The notes: generated by a model not told the origin, from the letters alone. A DNA stretch of 64,000 bases from CAWHMS01 sp963830495 (GCA_963830495.1 CAWHMS010000003.1:310001-374000), one strand, 5' to 3'; counted from the stretch's first letter, positions 15,773 to 25,388 are shown. Program-made: numbers and translations.

Positions 15773-18208
15773 TCACCCTTCGAGCGGACGGCCTGCCGAC
15801 CAGTCGCGGACCTGGGGCATGTCCTCGAGGTGTTCCACGACGTACGCCGCGTGCTTGTCCAGCTGCTCCTGGCACCACGTCTTCAGTGCACTGGCACCGA
15901 CAGGGGTGCGGGCGGCGTTGTTGATGGCGTCGATCGCGAGGTGGTAGCGCGAGGCGCGATTCCTGACCGTCATGTCGAAGGGCGTCGTCGTCGTACCCTC
16001 CTCGACGAAGCCGCGCACGTGGAAGCGGTCTGCGTCGGGTCGGCCGTGCACGAGCTGATGGATCGCCCCTGGATAGCCATGGAAGGCGAACACCACGTCG
16101 ACGTGATCGGTAAAGAGCTCGCTGAAGTGGATCGCGTCCAAGCCGTGCGGATGATCCGAGGGCCGCATCAGCGCCATGAGGTCCACGACGTTGACGACCC
16201 TTACCCGCAGGTGTGGCAGCCGCTCCTTCAGGATCTCGGCCGCCGCCACCGTCTCCATGGTCACGACATCGCCCGCGCAGCCCAGCACCACGTCGGGGTC
16301 CTGGCCGCCGTCGTCGGTGCCGGCCCACGGCCAGACGCCGGCGCCTGCGCGGCAGTGCTCGACCGCTGCATCGATGTCGAGCCATTGCGGCTGTGGCTGC
16401 TTGTCGATGACGATCACGTTGACGTAGGACCTGGAGCGGAACGCGTGGTCGGCGACCGACAGGAGGCAGTTGGCGTCGGGAGGCAGATAGACACGCGACA
16501 CCGTGCCGCGCTGGGTGATGACGTTCTGGATCAGGCCCGGACCTTGGTGTGAGAAGCCGTTGTGGTCGTTGCGCCACGCTGTCGAGGTCAGCAGGATGTT
16601 CAGACTCGGGATCCTGGCCCGCCAGGCAAGCTGGTCGGCCTCCTCCAGCCACTTGCTGTGCTGCACGGTCTGGGACGCACTCACCATGGCGAACGCCTCG
16701 TATGTGGCGAAGAGACCATGCCGTCCGGTCAACGTGTACCCCGCGAGCCACCCGTGACAGTTGTGCTCGCTCAACACCTCCATGACCCGGCCGTCGCGCG
16801 ACACGTGGTCGTCGTCCGCTGTGACGTGCTCGGCGAACATCCGGTCGGAGACGTCGAAGACGGCGTCCAGGCGGTTGCTGTGCGTCTCGTCAGGGCAGAA
16901 CAGCCGGAACGTCGACGGGTTACGCCGGTAGATGTCGGCGCACATCTCTCCCAGGGCGCGCGTGCTCTCTGCCCGGGACGCTCCCGGCTCGGTGGCCTCT
17001 CGTGCGTAGTCGCGGAAGTCGGGCAGGTCGAGCGGCTGGCTCAGCACTCCGCCGTTGGCGTGCGGGGTCGCGCTCATCCGCAGGTCGCCTTCGGGGTTGG
17101 CGCGCAGCACGACCGCAGTCGGCCGACCCTGGTGGTCGAAAAGGTCCTCGATCCCGTAGGAACGCATCCATTCCTCGAGCTGCCTCAGGTGATCCGCGTC
17201 GTCGCGAACGCCGGACAGTGGCACCTGGTGCGACCGATAGGTGCCCTCCACCAGCAGCTCGTCGACCTTCTCCGGACCGGTCCAGCCCTTCGGCGTACGC
17301 AGCACGATCATCGGCCAGTGCGGCCGCAGCCCGTCCCAGGAGCCATTGCGCGCTGACTCCTGGATGTGCCGGATCGACGACCAGCACTGCGCCACCGCGG
17401 CCGCGAAACGGTGATGCATCCCGGGAAGGTCCTCGCCGCCGACCTCCACGACGTCGTACCCGTGCCCTTCGAGCAGCGAGCGCACCTCCCCCGGGTCCTT
17501 GCGCCCGAGAACCGTCGGGCCGCCGATCTTGGCGCCGTTGAGATGCAGCACCGGGAGTACGGCGCCGTCGCGGGTCGGGTTGAGGAAGGAGACGCCCTTC
17601 CACGAGCCCTCCAGCGGACCTGTCTCGGCCTCGCCGTCGCCAACCACGGCGAGGGCGATGAGATCGGGGTTGTCCATCACCGCACCGAAGGCGTGCACCA
17701 GCACGTAGCCGAGCTCGCCTCCCTCATGGATCGAGCCCGGGGTCGGCACGGACACGTGGCTGGGGATGCCGCCCGGCGTGGAGAACTGCCGGAAGAGCCG
17801 CCCCACCCCGCGCTCATCGCGCGTCACGGCCGGATAGATCTCGGAGTACGTGCCCTCGAGCCAGCCCGCGGCGACCAGAGCGGGCCCGCCGTGACCAGGC
17901 CCGGCCAGGAAGAGCACTTGCTGACCGGTGTGGCGGATCAGCCGCGACACGTGGGCGTAGACAAATGACAGCCCAGGACTCGTCCCCCAGTGCCCGAGCA
18001 GCCGCGGCTTGATGTGGTCGCGGACGAGCGGTGCCCGCAACAAGGGGTTTGCGTCCCGCAGATAGATCTGGCCGACGGTGAGGAAGTTGGCCGCTCGCCA
18101 CCAGGCGTCGACGGCGGCGAGCTCATCGTCGTCGATCCGCGCGACCGCGCCGGCGAGATCGTCGATGGAGGTTGTCGGAGGGTGGGCGGTGCTCTGACCT
18201 GACGTCAC
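15773..18208 (-). CDS. xfp: Phosphoketolase (xylulose-5-P/fructose-6-P)
   Basis: 811 aa, the usual phosphoketolase length. Thiamine-diphosphate enzyme that splits xylulose-5-phosphate (and often fructose-6-phosphate) to acetyl phosphate and a shorter sugar phosphate. Visible: GHWGTSPG (residues 72-79), GPGHGGPA (103-110), the ThDP/Mg motif GDGEAETGPLEGSW (190-203), GAKIGGPTVLGRKD, and C-terminal ECHGY-type FHGYPGAIHQL. With ackA nearby it yields acetate and ATP from pentose/hexose phosphates. The flavodoxin gene lies 71 bp upstream on the same strand. Confidence 0.96.
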   Translation of the reverse strand: MTSGQSTAHPPTTSIDDLAGAVARIDDDELAAVDAWWRAANFLTVGQIYLRDANPLLRAPLVRDHIKPRLLGHWGTSPGLSFVYAHVSRLIRHTGQQVLFLAGPGHGGPALVAAGWLEGTYSEIYPAVTRDERGVGRLFRQFSTPGGIPSHVSVPTPGSIHEGGELGYVLVHAFGAVMDNPDLIALAVVGDGEAETGPLEGSWKGVSFLNPTRDGAVLPVLHLNGAKIGGPTVLGRKDPGEVRSLLEGHGYDVVEVGGEDLPGMHHRFAAAVAQCWSSIRHIQESARNGSWDGLRPHWPMIVLRTPKGWTGPEKVDELLVEGTYRSHQVPLSGVRDDADHLRQLEEWMRSYGIEDLFDHQGRPTAVVLRANPEGDLRMSATPHANGGVLSQPLDLPDFRDYAREATEPGASRAESTRALGEMCADIYRRNPSTFRLFCPDETHSNRLDAVFDVSDRMFAEHVTADDDHVSRDGRVMEVLSEHNCHGWLAGYTLTGRHGLFATYEAFAMVSASQTVQHSKWLEEADQLAWRARIPSLNILLTSTAWRNDHNGFSHQGPGLIQNVITQRGTVSRVYLPPDANCLLSVADHAFRSRSYVNVIVIDKQPQPQWLDIDAAVEHCRAGAGVWPWAGTDDGGQDPDVVLGCAGDVVTMETVAAAEILKERLPHLRVRVVNVVDLMALMRPSDHPHGLDAIHFSELFTDHVDVVFAFHGYPGAIHQLVHGRPDADRFHVRGFVEEGTTTTPFDMTVRNRASRYHLAIDAINNAARTPVGASALKTWCQEQLDKHAAYVVEHLEDMPQVRDWSAGRPLEG

Positions 18209-18279
18209 GCGTCCATCGCATCAGTGGGTACGTGACCCCGCAACCGGCGTACCGGCCCCAGGGAACACCGCTGGCCTGC

Positions 18280-18840
18280 CTACCAGGAGAACGCCAGCCG
18301 AGGCACCACGAGCGGTACGACCATCGGGGGTGTCTGCGGGCTCACTGCCCGGCTGCGGACGAGCTCGCCGGCGACGCTGCGCGCCCATCGGTTGATCTGG
18401 ACCCAGTCGGGGAAGTCGCGCGCCGTGGTCGAGCCCGACCCCGAGCCGAGCCGGCGCAGCAGTCCACGCAGGTCAGGCTCCGGCGGGCCTTCGAAGTGAA
18501 CGTGACCGCGGGCGCGCACCTGCCTCATCATCTCGGCCACCTCCGCAGAGGCTCCGTCGGTGTCGGCAGAGCCGTCGCGTGTGCCACAGGAGTACAACCA
18601 GGTCGGCAGTCCGATGAGCTCGGTCTCGAAGCGGCGGACGAAGCGACGCATCGGCTTGACCCAGCGGCCGAGATAGATGGACGACCCGACGACGATCGCG
18701 TCGTAGCCGTGCAGGCTCGAGACGGCGTCCGGGTGACGGAGGTCGACTTCGATGCCATGCCGGCCGAGTCCCTCTGCGACAGCCTCGGCGATCGCCTCGG
18801 TGGTGCCGTGGCGCCCTTGGGCGACAACCAAGATCCTCAT
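18280..18840 (-). CDS. Flavodoxin-domain protein (HemG-like)
   Basis: 186 aa. The N-terminal FMN phosphate loop is AQGRHGTTEAIAEAVAEGL (residues 7-25), with a second FMN region DAIVVGSSIYLGRWVKP and LYSCGTRDG. This resembles menaquinone-dependent protoporphyrinogen oxidase HemG and related flavodoxin-domain proteins, but the C-terminal 60 residues are not the E. coli HemG type. The exact redox partner is unknown. It is transcribed towards xfp (71 bp), so co-transcription is possible. A GGGAGGT ribosome site precedes ATG 18840. Confidence 0.8.
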   Translation of the reverse strand: MRILVVAQGRHGTTEAIAEAVAEGLGRHGIEVDLRHPDAVSSLHGYDAIVVGSSIYLGRWVKPMRRFVRRFETELIGLPTWLYSCGTRDGSADTDGASAEVAEMMRQVRARGHVHFEGPPEPDLRGLLRRLGSGSGSTTARDFPDWVQINRWARSVAGELVRSRAVSPQTPPMVVPLVVPRLAFSW

Positions 18841-19008
18841 CGTGACCTCCCGTCTGCCTCAAGTGTGATCGGGAACACTCGGGCTGGGCAGGGCCGAAGG
18901 CACGGCGACACCGAGCCGAATGTCCTGATTTGTGTCGTCCGTTGGGAGGATGCTGCCGAGGGGCCCCGCGCCTGTCACCAAGGGTCCGTACGCCGTACGC
19001 TGGCCGAC

Positions 19009-19674
19009 GTGAACGACAGGCTGGTGTGGATCGACTGCGAGATGACCGGGCTGGACACCGAGGCGGATGCGCTGATCGAGGTCGCCGCGCTGGTCACCGA
19101 CTTCGATCTCAATGTGCTCGGCGAAGGTGTCGACATCGTCATCAAGCCGCCCACCGAAGCCGTCAAGCGCATGGGCGACGTCGTACGTCGGATGCACACC
19201 GAGTCCGGGCTGCTGGGCGAGCTCGACGTCGGGGTGGACCTGTCGACGGCCGAGCATCGGGTGCTCGACTACGTCCGCGAGCATGTGTCCGAGCCGCGCA
19301 AGGCTCCGCTGGCGGGCAACACCGTCGGCACCGACCGGATATTCCTTGCGCGGGACATGCCGCAGTTGGAGACGTATCTGCACTATCGAGTCGTCGACGT
19401 CTCGTCGATCAAGGAGCTTGCCCGGCGCTGGTATCCGCGCGCCTACTACGCGAGCCCGGCCAAGACCGGCAACCATCGGGCGCTGGCCGATATCCAGGAG
19501 AGCATCGAGGAGCTCCGGTATTACCGCGCCACCGTCTTTGTCGATCCACCAGGCCCGGACTCCGAGACTGCGCGGGCTCATGCGGCCGAGCACGGCGGTT
19601 CACTCACGGCGGCGGAGGAGTCGGCTGAGAGCAGCGCGGCCGAGGCGTCCGGGACCGACCAGCCAGTGTCCTGA
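19009..19674 (+). CDS. orn: Oligoribonuclease
   Basis: 221 aa, GTG start. DnaQ-fold 3'-5' exoribonuclease that degrades 2-5 nt RNAs and pGpG. The DEDD residues are visible: WIDCEMTGLD (D and E), AGNTVGTDRIFLARDMP (D), and NHRALADIQES (H and D). The conserved VDVSSIKELARRWYPR is also present. The last 35 residues are an acidic, low-complexity tail (AAEESAESSAAEAS) absent from E. coli Orn but common in actinobacterial ones. The GTG is chosen because homology begins at residue 2. tRNA-His follows 61 bp downstream. Confidence 0.95.
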   Translation: MNDRLVWIDCEMTGLDTEADALIEVAALVTDFDLNVLGEGVDIVIKPPTEAVKRMGDVVRRMHTESGLLGELDVGVDLSTAEHRVLDYVREHVSEPRKAPLAGNTVGTDRIFLARDMPQLETYLHYRVVDVSSIKELARRWYPRAYYASPAKTGNHRALADIQESIEELRYYRATVFVDPPGPDSETARAHAAEHGGSLTAAEESAESSAAEASGTDQPVS

Positions 19675-19735
19675 GCACCGCCTGCGAGCCGGTACACTTC
19701 TCTAGCCGTTCGGCCTGTCGGTCGAGCATGACCTG

Positions 19736-19808
19736 GTGGGTGTAGCTCAGCTGGTAGAGCACCTGGTTGTGGTCCAGGTGGCCGCGGGTTCAAGTCCCGT
19801 CACTCACC
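19736..19808 (+). tRNA. tRNA-His(GTG)
   Basis: Acceptor GTGGGTG/CACTCAC, with G at 19735 able to serve as the extra G-1 opposite C73 (19808). D-stem GCTC/GAGC, anticodon stem CCTGG/CCAGG around TTGTGGT (anticodon GTG), T-arm GCGGG-TTCAAGT-CCCGT. CCA is encoded at 19809-19811. Confidence 0.95.
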
Positions 19809-19813
19809 CCAAG

Positions 19814-19851
19814 GATCCCCTGGTCAGGACACGTGTTCGGGCCAGGGGATC
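19814..19851 (+). terminator. Hairpin after tRNA-His
   Basis: GATCCCCTGG (19814-19823) and CCAGGGGATC (19842-19851) form a perfect 10-bp stem directly after the tRNA, followed by TCTCAC. Confidence 0.7.
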
Positions 19852-19931
19852 TCTCACGTACACACCGGGTGCACAAGCCGCCTCGGGTCGCGTCTGGCCG
19901 GCGGTTCGCCTGTGACCGCACGATGTCGCGC

Positions 19932-21506
19932 TCAGACCAGCAGGTGGCCGCCGTGCCGGAGCCACCAGTCGGCTCCCGCGCGCACCGCCGGTGAGCGAGA
20001 CTCGTCGTCGCGGATCTGCGTCAACAGAGGTGATCGGCGCATCCCGAGGCTGTACAGCAGCCGGCGATGCATCGGCTCGTCGTCTTCGTCGAGCAGCTCG
20101 GCCACCTCGCCCAACGGCCGACCGCTCGGCAGGTGACCGATGGCCAGGGCGAGTTCACGAGCCGTCTCTGATCTGGCGTCGGGCAGCCAGCCGATGATGC
20201 GCTCCTCCTGCTCCACTCCGACGACGTACCGCATCACGTGGGCTAAGCGCGCCGCCATCGGGTCCTGCAGGCCGACCGCCGCGATCTCGTCGGCGAGCGC
20301 ACCGGCGACCTCGGACCGAATCGGGCTCCCCACCAGCGCGATCGCTGCGTAGTGCATGTGGTTGGAGCGGGCGGAGAAGAGCGCCTCGCGCAACAGCCGC
20401 GGGGTCATGCGGTCTTCGTCGTACAGGCCGCTGGCTGGGAGCAGAGCCTTCACCTTGTCCGCGATCCGCTGCGACATCCGTCGGGTGGTGTCGGGGCTGA
20501 AGCGCTCGCCGTGCGCCGCTGCCTGCGCCAGCTCCTCGTGGCCGACGAGTCCGCGTGAGGCGCGCAGTAGCCGCGATCGCGCCGGCTCGGGCATGGTCAC
20601 GACCAGCTCCTCGAAGCCGATCGCCGTCCCGTCGGCCTGCTCCATCCGATCCAGAGCGGTGCGCGCGATCACGTCGATCTGCTCGTCGGAGTAGGCGCCG
20701 TCGTCCAGCTTGACGCCGACGGCGCCCAGGGCTCCTCGTACGACGGCCCGCGACTGGCTGTTGACGAACTGCTCGAGCACGACGCTGGCCGCCTCCGGCG
20801 CCCGACTCACCTCGAGCACACCCATCGGGTCGTTGACGACCTGGACGGCCGGGTCCGCGAGGAAGTCGCCCGTGGCGCGCAGCAGCCAGGGCTCGGCCAG
20901 GGTTTGGTCCAAGAGCAGGCGCACTGCCTCGAACCTCTGCAGGTAGGCGATCCCGACACTGCGGACCATCTCGTCGATCAGCTTGGCGGTGAGCTCGCGC
21001 CAGACCGGCCCGTGCACGTACATGACGTCCGTGCTCGCAATGTGCTGCGCGAGGGCCGTCCAGTCCGAACCGACCCCGGGAGTGTCCTCCAGCAGCCGTT
21101 CGAAGATGGCGTCGAGCCTGCCGTGGAAGTCCGCCGACCGCGGGTCGAGGACGGGCATCCAGGCCGGGAGGTTCTCCCCACCGAAGGCGCGCCGAAGCGC
21201 GTTGACCGTGCTGGTCAGCTGTCCGGGGCGGAGCTCGAGAGCCTGCTCGTAGGCCTGCAGCACGGCGTACCGCGGCGTGACCTTGCCGGACTCCCAGCGG
21301 CTCACAGCGCTGCGGTCCGCCTGCAACCCGACCGCCTCCAACCTTCTGTTGAAGGTGTCGCCGGACGCCAGGTCAGGGTCACGGTTGTGGAGCCGCGACA
21401 TCAGCAGCAGCCACCCGACCCGTGCGTTGACGTCTACCGTGGCCGAGCGCAGTGACGACGTGTCCTCGGGTACCTGATAGGGCCGCCCCCGTCGGCCTGC
21501 AGCCAT
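19932..21506 (-). CDS. XRE-type helix-turn-helix regulator with long C-terminal domain
   Basis: 524 aa. Residues 25-95 carry a cro/C1-type helix-turn-helix (FNRRLEAVGLQADRSAVSRWESGKVTPRYAVLQAYEQAL). The remaining ~420 residues are helical and repeat-like, with no enzyme motif I recognise. Long XRE proteins of this size in actinobacteria often act as global or metabolic regulators; the ligand and targets here are unknown. A stand-alone gene convergent with tRNA-His. A GGAGGGGG ribosome site precedes the start. Confidence 0.75.
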   Translation of the reverse strand: MAAGRRGRPYQVPEDTSSLRSATVDVNARVGWLLLMSRLHNRDPDLASGDTFNRRLEAVGLQADRSAVSRWESGKVTPRYAVLQAYEQALELRPGQLTSTVNALRRAFGGENLPAWMPVLDPRSADFHGRLDAIFERLLEDTPGVGSDWTALAQHIASTDVMYVHGPVWRELTAKLIDEMVRSVGIAYLQRFEAVRLLLDQTLAEPWLLRATGDFLADPAVQVVNDPMGVLEVSRAPEAASVVLEQFVNSQSRAVVRGALGAVGVKLDDGAYSDEQIDVIARTALDRMEQADGTAIGFEELVVTMPEPARSRLLRASRGLVGHEELAQAAAHGERFSPDTTRRMSQRIADKVKALLPASGLYDEDRMTPRLLREALFSARSNHMHYAAIALVGSPIRSEVAGALADEIAAVGLQDPMAARLAHVMRYVVGVEQEERIIGWLPDARSETARELALAIGHLPSGRPLGEVAELLDEDDEPMHRRLLYSLGMRRSPLLTQIRDDESRSPAVRAGADWWLRHGGHLLV

Positions 21507-21802
21507 GAGTACCCCCTCCTGGTGCTGTGGCTGGTGCTGCCAGCCTCACTCTAGGCATATTGGTGCATGGCTGTCATATCGCAGCAACAAATAGGCCGAT
21601 CGGTGGACCCGGGGACAGTCCGAGTGGGAGCGGTCGGCGCGTTGAGTGCGGCTCAGTACCTCACGTGAGGCGTCAAGAATGTGCCAGCCGATGGACTTCC
21701 TTGACGTCCTGTGGGGCTCGAACCGGAACGCTGAGAGGGCCAGCGTCCGCGGCGTGTGATCACTCGCCGAGGGCCGGCGTATCACCCCGAGGGTCCGGCG
21801 CG
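21507..21802. other. Intergenic region
   Basis: About 300 bases upstream of the XRE regulator gene and downstream of the TetR gene. It has a mildly AT-rich part (CATATTGGTGCATGG) that could hold the regulator's promoter. No gene seen. Confidence 0.4.
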
Positions 21803-22417
21803 TCACTCCCGGGTGGCCAGCGTGCCGGACTCCAGGCCGAGCTCAGACTCCGCGTAGCCGAGCGACCACCCCACCACGGCGGCACGGTCGACCGCCGTCG
21901 GATGCGCCACCGTCTGCAGGGCGAGCCCGTCGAGCAGCGACATGATCCGCCAGGCGGCGGCCTCCGGGTCCTCGCAGGTGAACACCCCCGCGGCGGCGCC
22001 GTCGGCAATGACCTCGACCACCATCTGCTGCCAGGCGACGTTCAACCGCTGCGAGGTCGCCTGCAGTACGGGCCGCCGGGCCGCCTCCGCCCAGGCGTCG
22101 AGCCAGAGCTGGAAGGCCCAGTCCTGCTCTGTGCGGGTATAGGTGCTGAAGGTGGCGCGGATCCTCTCGATCGGGGTGTCCGCCGCCGCGATTGCAGCCT
22201 TCGTCGTCTCGTAGCCCTCACCTGCCGCCCGCTCGAATGCCGTGGCGAGCAGGCTGTCCATCGAGTCGAAGTAGTGGTGGACCAGCCCTGGCGACGTACC
22301 CATCTCTTGGGCGACGTCGCGCACCGTGGTCGCCGCGATCCCCTTGCGCCGCATGACAGACAACGCTGCGTCGACGATCGCCGTACGGCGGGCGGCGGGA
22401 CTCATCCGGGCCATCAC
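21803..22417 (-). CDS. TetR/BetI-family transcriptional regulator
   Basis: 204 aa. N-terminal TetR helix-turn-helix (AALSVMRRKGIAATTVRDVA then MGTSPGLVHHYFDSMDSLL), with a BetI-like C-terminal domain (WLDAWAEAARRPVLQ, SLLDGLALQTVA). BetI-type proteins respond to choline/betaine-like or other small amines. It is divergent from the GcvT-like gene with 55 bp between starts. That gap has 6-bp arms AGCCTA/TAGGCT that could be part of an operator, so it probably represses the adjacent two-gene operon. Confidence 0.85.
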   Translation of the reverse strand: MMARMSPAARRTAIVDAALSVMRRKGIAATTVRDVAQEMGTSPGLVHHYFDSMDSLLATAFERAAGEGYETTKAAIAAADTPIERIRATFSTYTRTEQDWAFQLWLDAWAEAARRPVLQATSQRLNVAWQQMVVEVIADGAAAGVFTCEDPEAAAWRIMSLLDGLALQTVAHPTAVDRAAVVGWSLGYAESELGLESGTLATRE

Positions 22418-22472
22418 ACCCGCCAGTCAAGCCTATTGTGCGGGCGTCCAACAAGCCCCTAGGCTGTCGAGC

Positions 22473-23672
22473 ATGGTCATGACGACGCCGTTTCACGAGC
22501 GGTTGAGCCAGCTCAACACCGAGGGCCTCTACACGCACTGGTCGGGACACCTGTCGGCGCTGCGCTACAGCCACGCCCCCAAACATGAGTACTTCGCCGT
22601 CAGGAACGGCGTCGGAGTCTTCGACACCTCGCCGCTGTTCAAGTACTGGATCCGCGGTCGCGACGCCGAGCGCTTCCTGGCCGGTGTGATGACGCGGGAC
22701 ATCCGGCAGTGCCGACCCGGGCACGCCCAGTACACGATCTGGTGCGACGAGCGCGGCTTCGTGCTGGAGGACGGAGTCGTCTTCCGGCACAGCGACAACG
22801 AGTTCCTGCTGACCGCCGCCCGTCCCAATCTGGGCTATCTGGCCGACCTGGTTGGGAGGCTCGATGTCGAGATCGAGGACGTGACGCTCGACTTCGGCAT
22901 GCTGGCCGTGCAAGGCCCGCGGTCACGTGCTGTGATCGCCGAGCTGACCGACGACGTCCGCGGGCTGAAGTTCTTCGAGCTCGTGGACACGAAGATCGGC
23001 TCGGCGCCGGTGACGGTCTCCCGGACCGGCTATACGGGTGACCTCGGCTTCGAGATCAGGGTGCCGAGCGATGTGGCGATCGACGTGTTGGACTCGGTGC
23101 TCGATGCCGGTGCGGGGCACGGGATCCGACCGTTCGGCGAAGAGGCGCTGATGATGCTGCGCATCGAGGCGGGTCTGCCGCTGATCGACGTCGACTTCCA
23201 CAACAGCCGCTACGCCTACACCGACCACGACCGGGTGACGCCCAAGGAGCTGGGCATGACCTGGATGCTGCGCGGGCTCGACAAGGACAGCCGGCCGTTC
23301 ATCGGCCGCCACGCCATCGAGCGCGAGCTCGCCGAGCGCACGTCGCGATGGACCACCGTCGGCCTGCTCGTCGACTGGCAGGACTGGAACCGGCTGTACC
23401 GCGAGGGCGGGCTGCTGCCGCCCAAGGACGAGAGTCCGGTGCCGTGGGAGTCGATGGTGTACGACGACGAACACGTCGGCGCGGGTTACGCGACGAGTCT
23501 GATGTACTCCCCCGTGCTGCAGCGCCACATCGGCATGGCCCGCGTGCGCCCCGAGCTGGCCAAGGCCGGCACTCGCGTGCACGTCGAGCTGACCCTCAAC
23601 CACGAGACCGTAACGGTGGCGGCCGAGACCGGCCGGATGCCCTTCTTCAACCCCGAGCGAAAGACAGCCTGA
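22473..23672 (+). CDS. Aminomethyltransferase (GcvT)-family protein
   Basis: 399 aa. It matches the GcvT/COG0404 fold: GVGVFDTSPLFKYWIRGRDAE near residue 50, GFVLEDGVVFR, AVQGPRSR, SRTGYTGDLGFEI near residue 190, then a C-terminal barrel with GRHAIERE. These folate-dependent proteins transfer one-carbon units from glycine, sarcosine, betaine or related methyl donors. It is not the housekeeping glycine-cleavage T protein by context: no gcvH/gcvP is nearby. It is followed by an FAD oxidoreductase gene 5 bp later, suggesting an oxidative demethylation pathway (inference). Start ATG 22473 has a second ATG two codons on. Confidence 0.85.
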   Translation: MVMTTPFHERLSQLNTEGLYTHWSGHLSALRYSHAPKHEYFAVRNGVGVFDTSPLFKYWIRGRDAERFLAGVMTRDIRQCRPGHAQYTIWCDERGFVLEDGVVFRHSDNEFLLTAARPNLGYLADLVGRLDVEIEDVTLDFGMLAVQGPRSRAVIAELTDDVRGLKFFELVDTKIGSAPVTVSRTGYTGDLGFEIRVPSDVAIDVLDSVLDAGAGHGIRPFGEEALMMLRIEAGLPLIDVDFHNSRYAYTDHDRVTPKELGMTWMLRGLDKDSRPFIGRHAIERELAERTSRWTTVGLLVDWQDWNRLYREGGLLPPKDESPVPWESMVYDDEHVGAGYATSLMYSPVLQRHIGMARVRPELAKAGTRVHVELTLNHETVTVAAETGRMPFFNPERKTA

Positions 23673-23677
23673 CTCCG

Positions 23678-25282
23678 ATGACTGCTGCAACGCGACCTGC
23701 TCAGACGACGTACGACGCCATCGTCATCGGTGGCGGCCACAACGGCCTGACCAACGGCGCCTACCTCGCGAAGTCCGGGCTCCGCACGCTGATCCTCGAG
23801 CGCCGGCAGTTCGTCGGCGGCGCCGCGATCACCGAGGAGCTCAAGCCGGGGTTCAAGTTCACGACCTTCTCCTATGCGTTGAGCCTGCTGCGGCCGGAGA
23901 TCGTCCAGGAGCTGGAGCTGGTCAAGCATGGCTTCATGCCGTTGTTGATGCCGTCGGGCTTCCACCCCACCGAGGACGGCGACTACATCTACGTCGGCGA
24001 GGACCACGACGCCAACCTGCAGGAGATCCGGCGGCACTCGCGGCACGACGCCGATGCCTACGAGCGCTACCACCACGACATGGACCGCGTGGTCCAGGCC
24101 ATGCAGCCGCTCTTCGACAACCCGCCGCCCAACATCTTCGGCAAGGACCCCGAGGACCAGGCCGACGTCGCGTGGCTGCTCAACCACCTCGGCAGCGTCG
24201 AGCCCAAGGTCATGCACGACGCGGTGCGGTTGCTCACCGGCAGCGCCTCGGACTGGCTGGACGACTACTTCGAGCACGACGCCGTCAAGGGCTATCTGTG
24301 CTCGTCGTCGATCATCGGCACGAAGGTCGGGCCGATGTCGCAGGGCTCTGGCCTGGTGTTGCTCTTCCACTCGATGGGCGAGCACGACGGGCACCTCGGC
24401 AGCTGGGCCTTCCACAAGGGCGGCAACGGCGGCTTCACGCAGGTGCTCGCGCGGGCGGCCCAGTCCTTCGGCGCCGAGATCCGGCTGGAGTCGCCGGTGA
24501 CGGCGGTGCTCATGGACGGCGATCAGGCGACGGGGGTGGCACTCGAGGACGGCACGGAGTTCCGGGCCCCGGTGGTGGTGTCGGCCCTGGACCCGCGGCG
24601 CACCTTCCTCGAGCTGGTCGAGCCGCGGACCCTGCCGGCGGACCTGGTGGAGAACATCGAGCGCTTCCGCTTCCAGGGCACCTCGGCGAAGGTGAACTTC
24701 GCACTGGACGGCCTGCCGACGTACCCGGCGCGGCCCGACAGCGTCGACCACTACGGCGGCTTCATCAACATCGGTCCGACGATGGAGTACGTCGAGCGGG
24801 CCTTCGACGACGCGAAGTACGGCTGGTACTCGAAAAAGCCCTTCATCGACGGGGCGATCCAATCCGTGGTCGACCCGGACATGGCGCCGCCTGGCAAGCA
24901 CGTGATGTCGTGCTTCATCCAGTACGCGCCGTACCACTTGAAGGGGAGCGACTGGGACTCCGAGCGGGACCGCTTCGGAGACACGGTGCAGGCCGTGTTG
25001 GAGTCGCACTTCCCCGGCTTCGGCGACCTGGTGCTGCAGCGCGAAGTCGTGACGCCGCTGGACATCGAGCGGGTGACCGGACTGTCGGAGGGCAACATTT
25101 TCGCCGGGGAGTTCCTGGCGCCGCAGATGTACTTCTTCCGCCCCGCCCCGGGCTGGAGCCAGTACCGTACGCCGATCGCCGGCTACTACCAGTGCGGCTC
25201 GGGCACGCATCCAGGTGGCTGCGTGATGGGGTCGCCGGGCAAGATGGCCAGCCAGCGCATCCTGAAGGACCTACAGAAGTAG
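23678..25282 (+). CDS. FAD/NAD(P)-dependent oxidoreductase, phytoene-desaturase-like (COG1233)
   Basis: 534 aa. N-terminal dinucleotide motif DAIVIGGGHNGLTNGAYLA with ILERRQFVGGAA, and a C-terminal flavin motif YYQCGSGTHPGGCVMGSPG. This is the arrangement of CrtI-like amine-oxidase/desaturase proteins. There are no carotenoid genes nearby. Position in an operon with a GcvT-like protein and a BetI-type regulator points instead to oxidation of a methylated amine or similar compound; substrate unknown. It starts 5 bp after the upstream stop. Confidence 0.82.
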   Translation: MTAATRPAQTTYDAIVIGGGHNGLTNGAYLAKSGLRTLILERRQFVGGAAITEELKPGFKFTTFSYALSLLRPEIVQELELVKHGFMPLLMPSGFHPTEDGDYIYVGEDHDANLQEIRRHSRHDADAYERYHHDMDRVVQAMQPLFDNPPPNIFGKDPEDQADVAWLLNHLGSVEPKVMHDAVRLLTGSASDWLDDYFEHDAVKGYLCSSSIIGTKVGPMSQGSGLVLLFHSMGEHDGHLGSWAFHKGGNGGFTQVLARAAQSFGAEIRLESPVTAVLMDGDQATGVALEDGTEFRAPVVVSALDPRRTFLELVEPRTLPADLVENIERFRFQGTSAKVNFALDGLPTYPARPDSVDHYGGFINIGPTMEYVERAFDDAKYGWYSKKPFIDGAIQSVVDPDMAPPGKHVMSCFIQYAPYHLKGSDWDSERDRFGDTVQAVLESHFPGFGDLVLQREVVTPLDIERVTGLSEGNIFAGEFLAPQMYFFRPAPGWSQYRTPIAGYYQCGSGTHPGGCVMGSPGKMASQRILKDLQK

Positions 25283-25388
25283 CGCGGCGGCGGCCCCTTC
25301 GGCTGAGCTGCCGCCCTTCGGTACGTAGTTGCACGCTCAAGGCGCTTGCGGCTACAACCACGTCCCAACCGACGCTGCCCGGCGCCTG

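Noticed and set aside
23486..25210. 574-codon minus-strand frame
   Set aside because: Antisense to the phytoene-desaturase-like oxidoreductase with complete FAD motifs.
23678..25282. Carotenoid phytoene desaturase (crtI)
   Set aside because: Family is broad, and no crtB/crtE genes are present; the GcvT/BetI context points elsewhere.
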